From Deltaproteobacteria bacterium CG_4_8_14_3_um_filter_43_13 (GTDB taxonomy: Bacteria; Desulfobacterota; UBA8473), in contig PFIF01000022.1 in NCBI GenBank assembly GCA_002782605.1, positions 1-6,849 on the forward strand: 6,849 nt of DNA. Reading direction: 5' to 3'. The notes under the pieces are model-generated. The model saw only the letters and a list, made by a program, of their open reading frames with translations, was not told the origin of the DNA and did not search any database. The translations under genes were made by a program, and so were the position numbers. This document shows, one piece after another, positions 6,760 through 6,849 of this stretch; within the stretch, counting starts at the first letter, position 1, and the number at the start of each line of letters is the position of its first letter.

Positions 6760-6849
6760 TTAGTTCACACTGAAAAATTCCCTTTTCCGCTCTCTGGTTC
6801 AGGTTTTTTGACCCATCTATGACTCGCTTCAGGCATTTTCAGAAACTCG
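6760..6849. mobile_element. Second copy of the palindromic element, inverted, cut by the window end
   Basis: The reverse complement of these 90 bases matches 2408-2497 at 88 positions; the two differences correspond to 2455 and 2458. The TTCACACTGAAAAATT terminus begins at about 6763 and is preceded by TAG, as in the first copy. The sequence stops near the centre of the palindrome, so the other half and any flanking target duplication lie beyond the window. The copy sits 23 nt past the terminator hairpin, in a gene-free stretch. Confidence 0.8.

Overview
The window reads as ordinary bacterial chromosome, by eye in the low-to-mid 40s % G+C, with every supportable gene on the + strand. A lipobox-bearing secretory protein indicates a cell with an outer membrane. 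The gene set (coaBC, a 4Fe-4S family-4 uracil-DNA glycosylase, a full-length NfeD protease and a slipin, beside an MmgE/PrpD protein) is reminiscent of anaerobic deltaproteobacteria (Desulfobacterota) and related candidate phyla. That placement is an impression, not a demonstrated assignment.

Layout. Positions 105-1583 encode a divergent MmgE/PrpD-family protein. A gene-free stretch (1584-1776) follows, holding a short degenerate direct repeat and a plausible sigma-70-type promoter. Positions 1777-2295 encode a small uncharacterised lipoprotein. Directly after its stop codon lies a ~198-bp imperfect palindrome with terminal inverted repeats and an 8-9 bp flanking direct repeat, which looks like a MITE-type non-autonomous insertion. 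Next comes a same-strand block: coaBC (2536-3747), family-4 uracil-DNA glycosylase (3760-4536), NfeD-type membrane protease (4556-5860) and slipin/SPFH protein (5924-6676). The slipin gene is followed by a likely intrinsic terminator (6717-6740). The window then ends inside a second, inverted copy of the palindromic element (6760-6849, truncated by the window edge).

How the genes relate. CoaBC makes 4'-phosphopantetheine for coenzyme A. The glycosylase removes uracil from DNA. NfeD and slipin are a classic membrane pair in which the protease is thought to act on the slipin or to work with it in membrane quality control. CoaBC and the glycosylase are unrelated in function but only 12 nt apart, so probably co-transcribed. 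If the palindromic element and one copy of the duplicated target are removed, the lipoprotein gene and coaBC are only 34 bp apart, so the insertion probably landed inside an older operon.

No CRISPR array, tRNA, rRNA, phage gene or defence system is visible. The observations most worth following are the palindromic element pair and the altered presumed active-site positions in the MmgE/PrpD protein. I see no convincing sign of a wholly new multi-gene system here.
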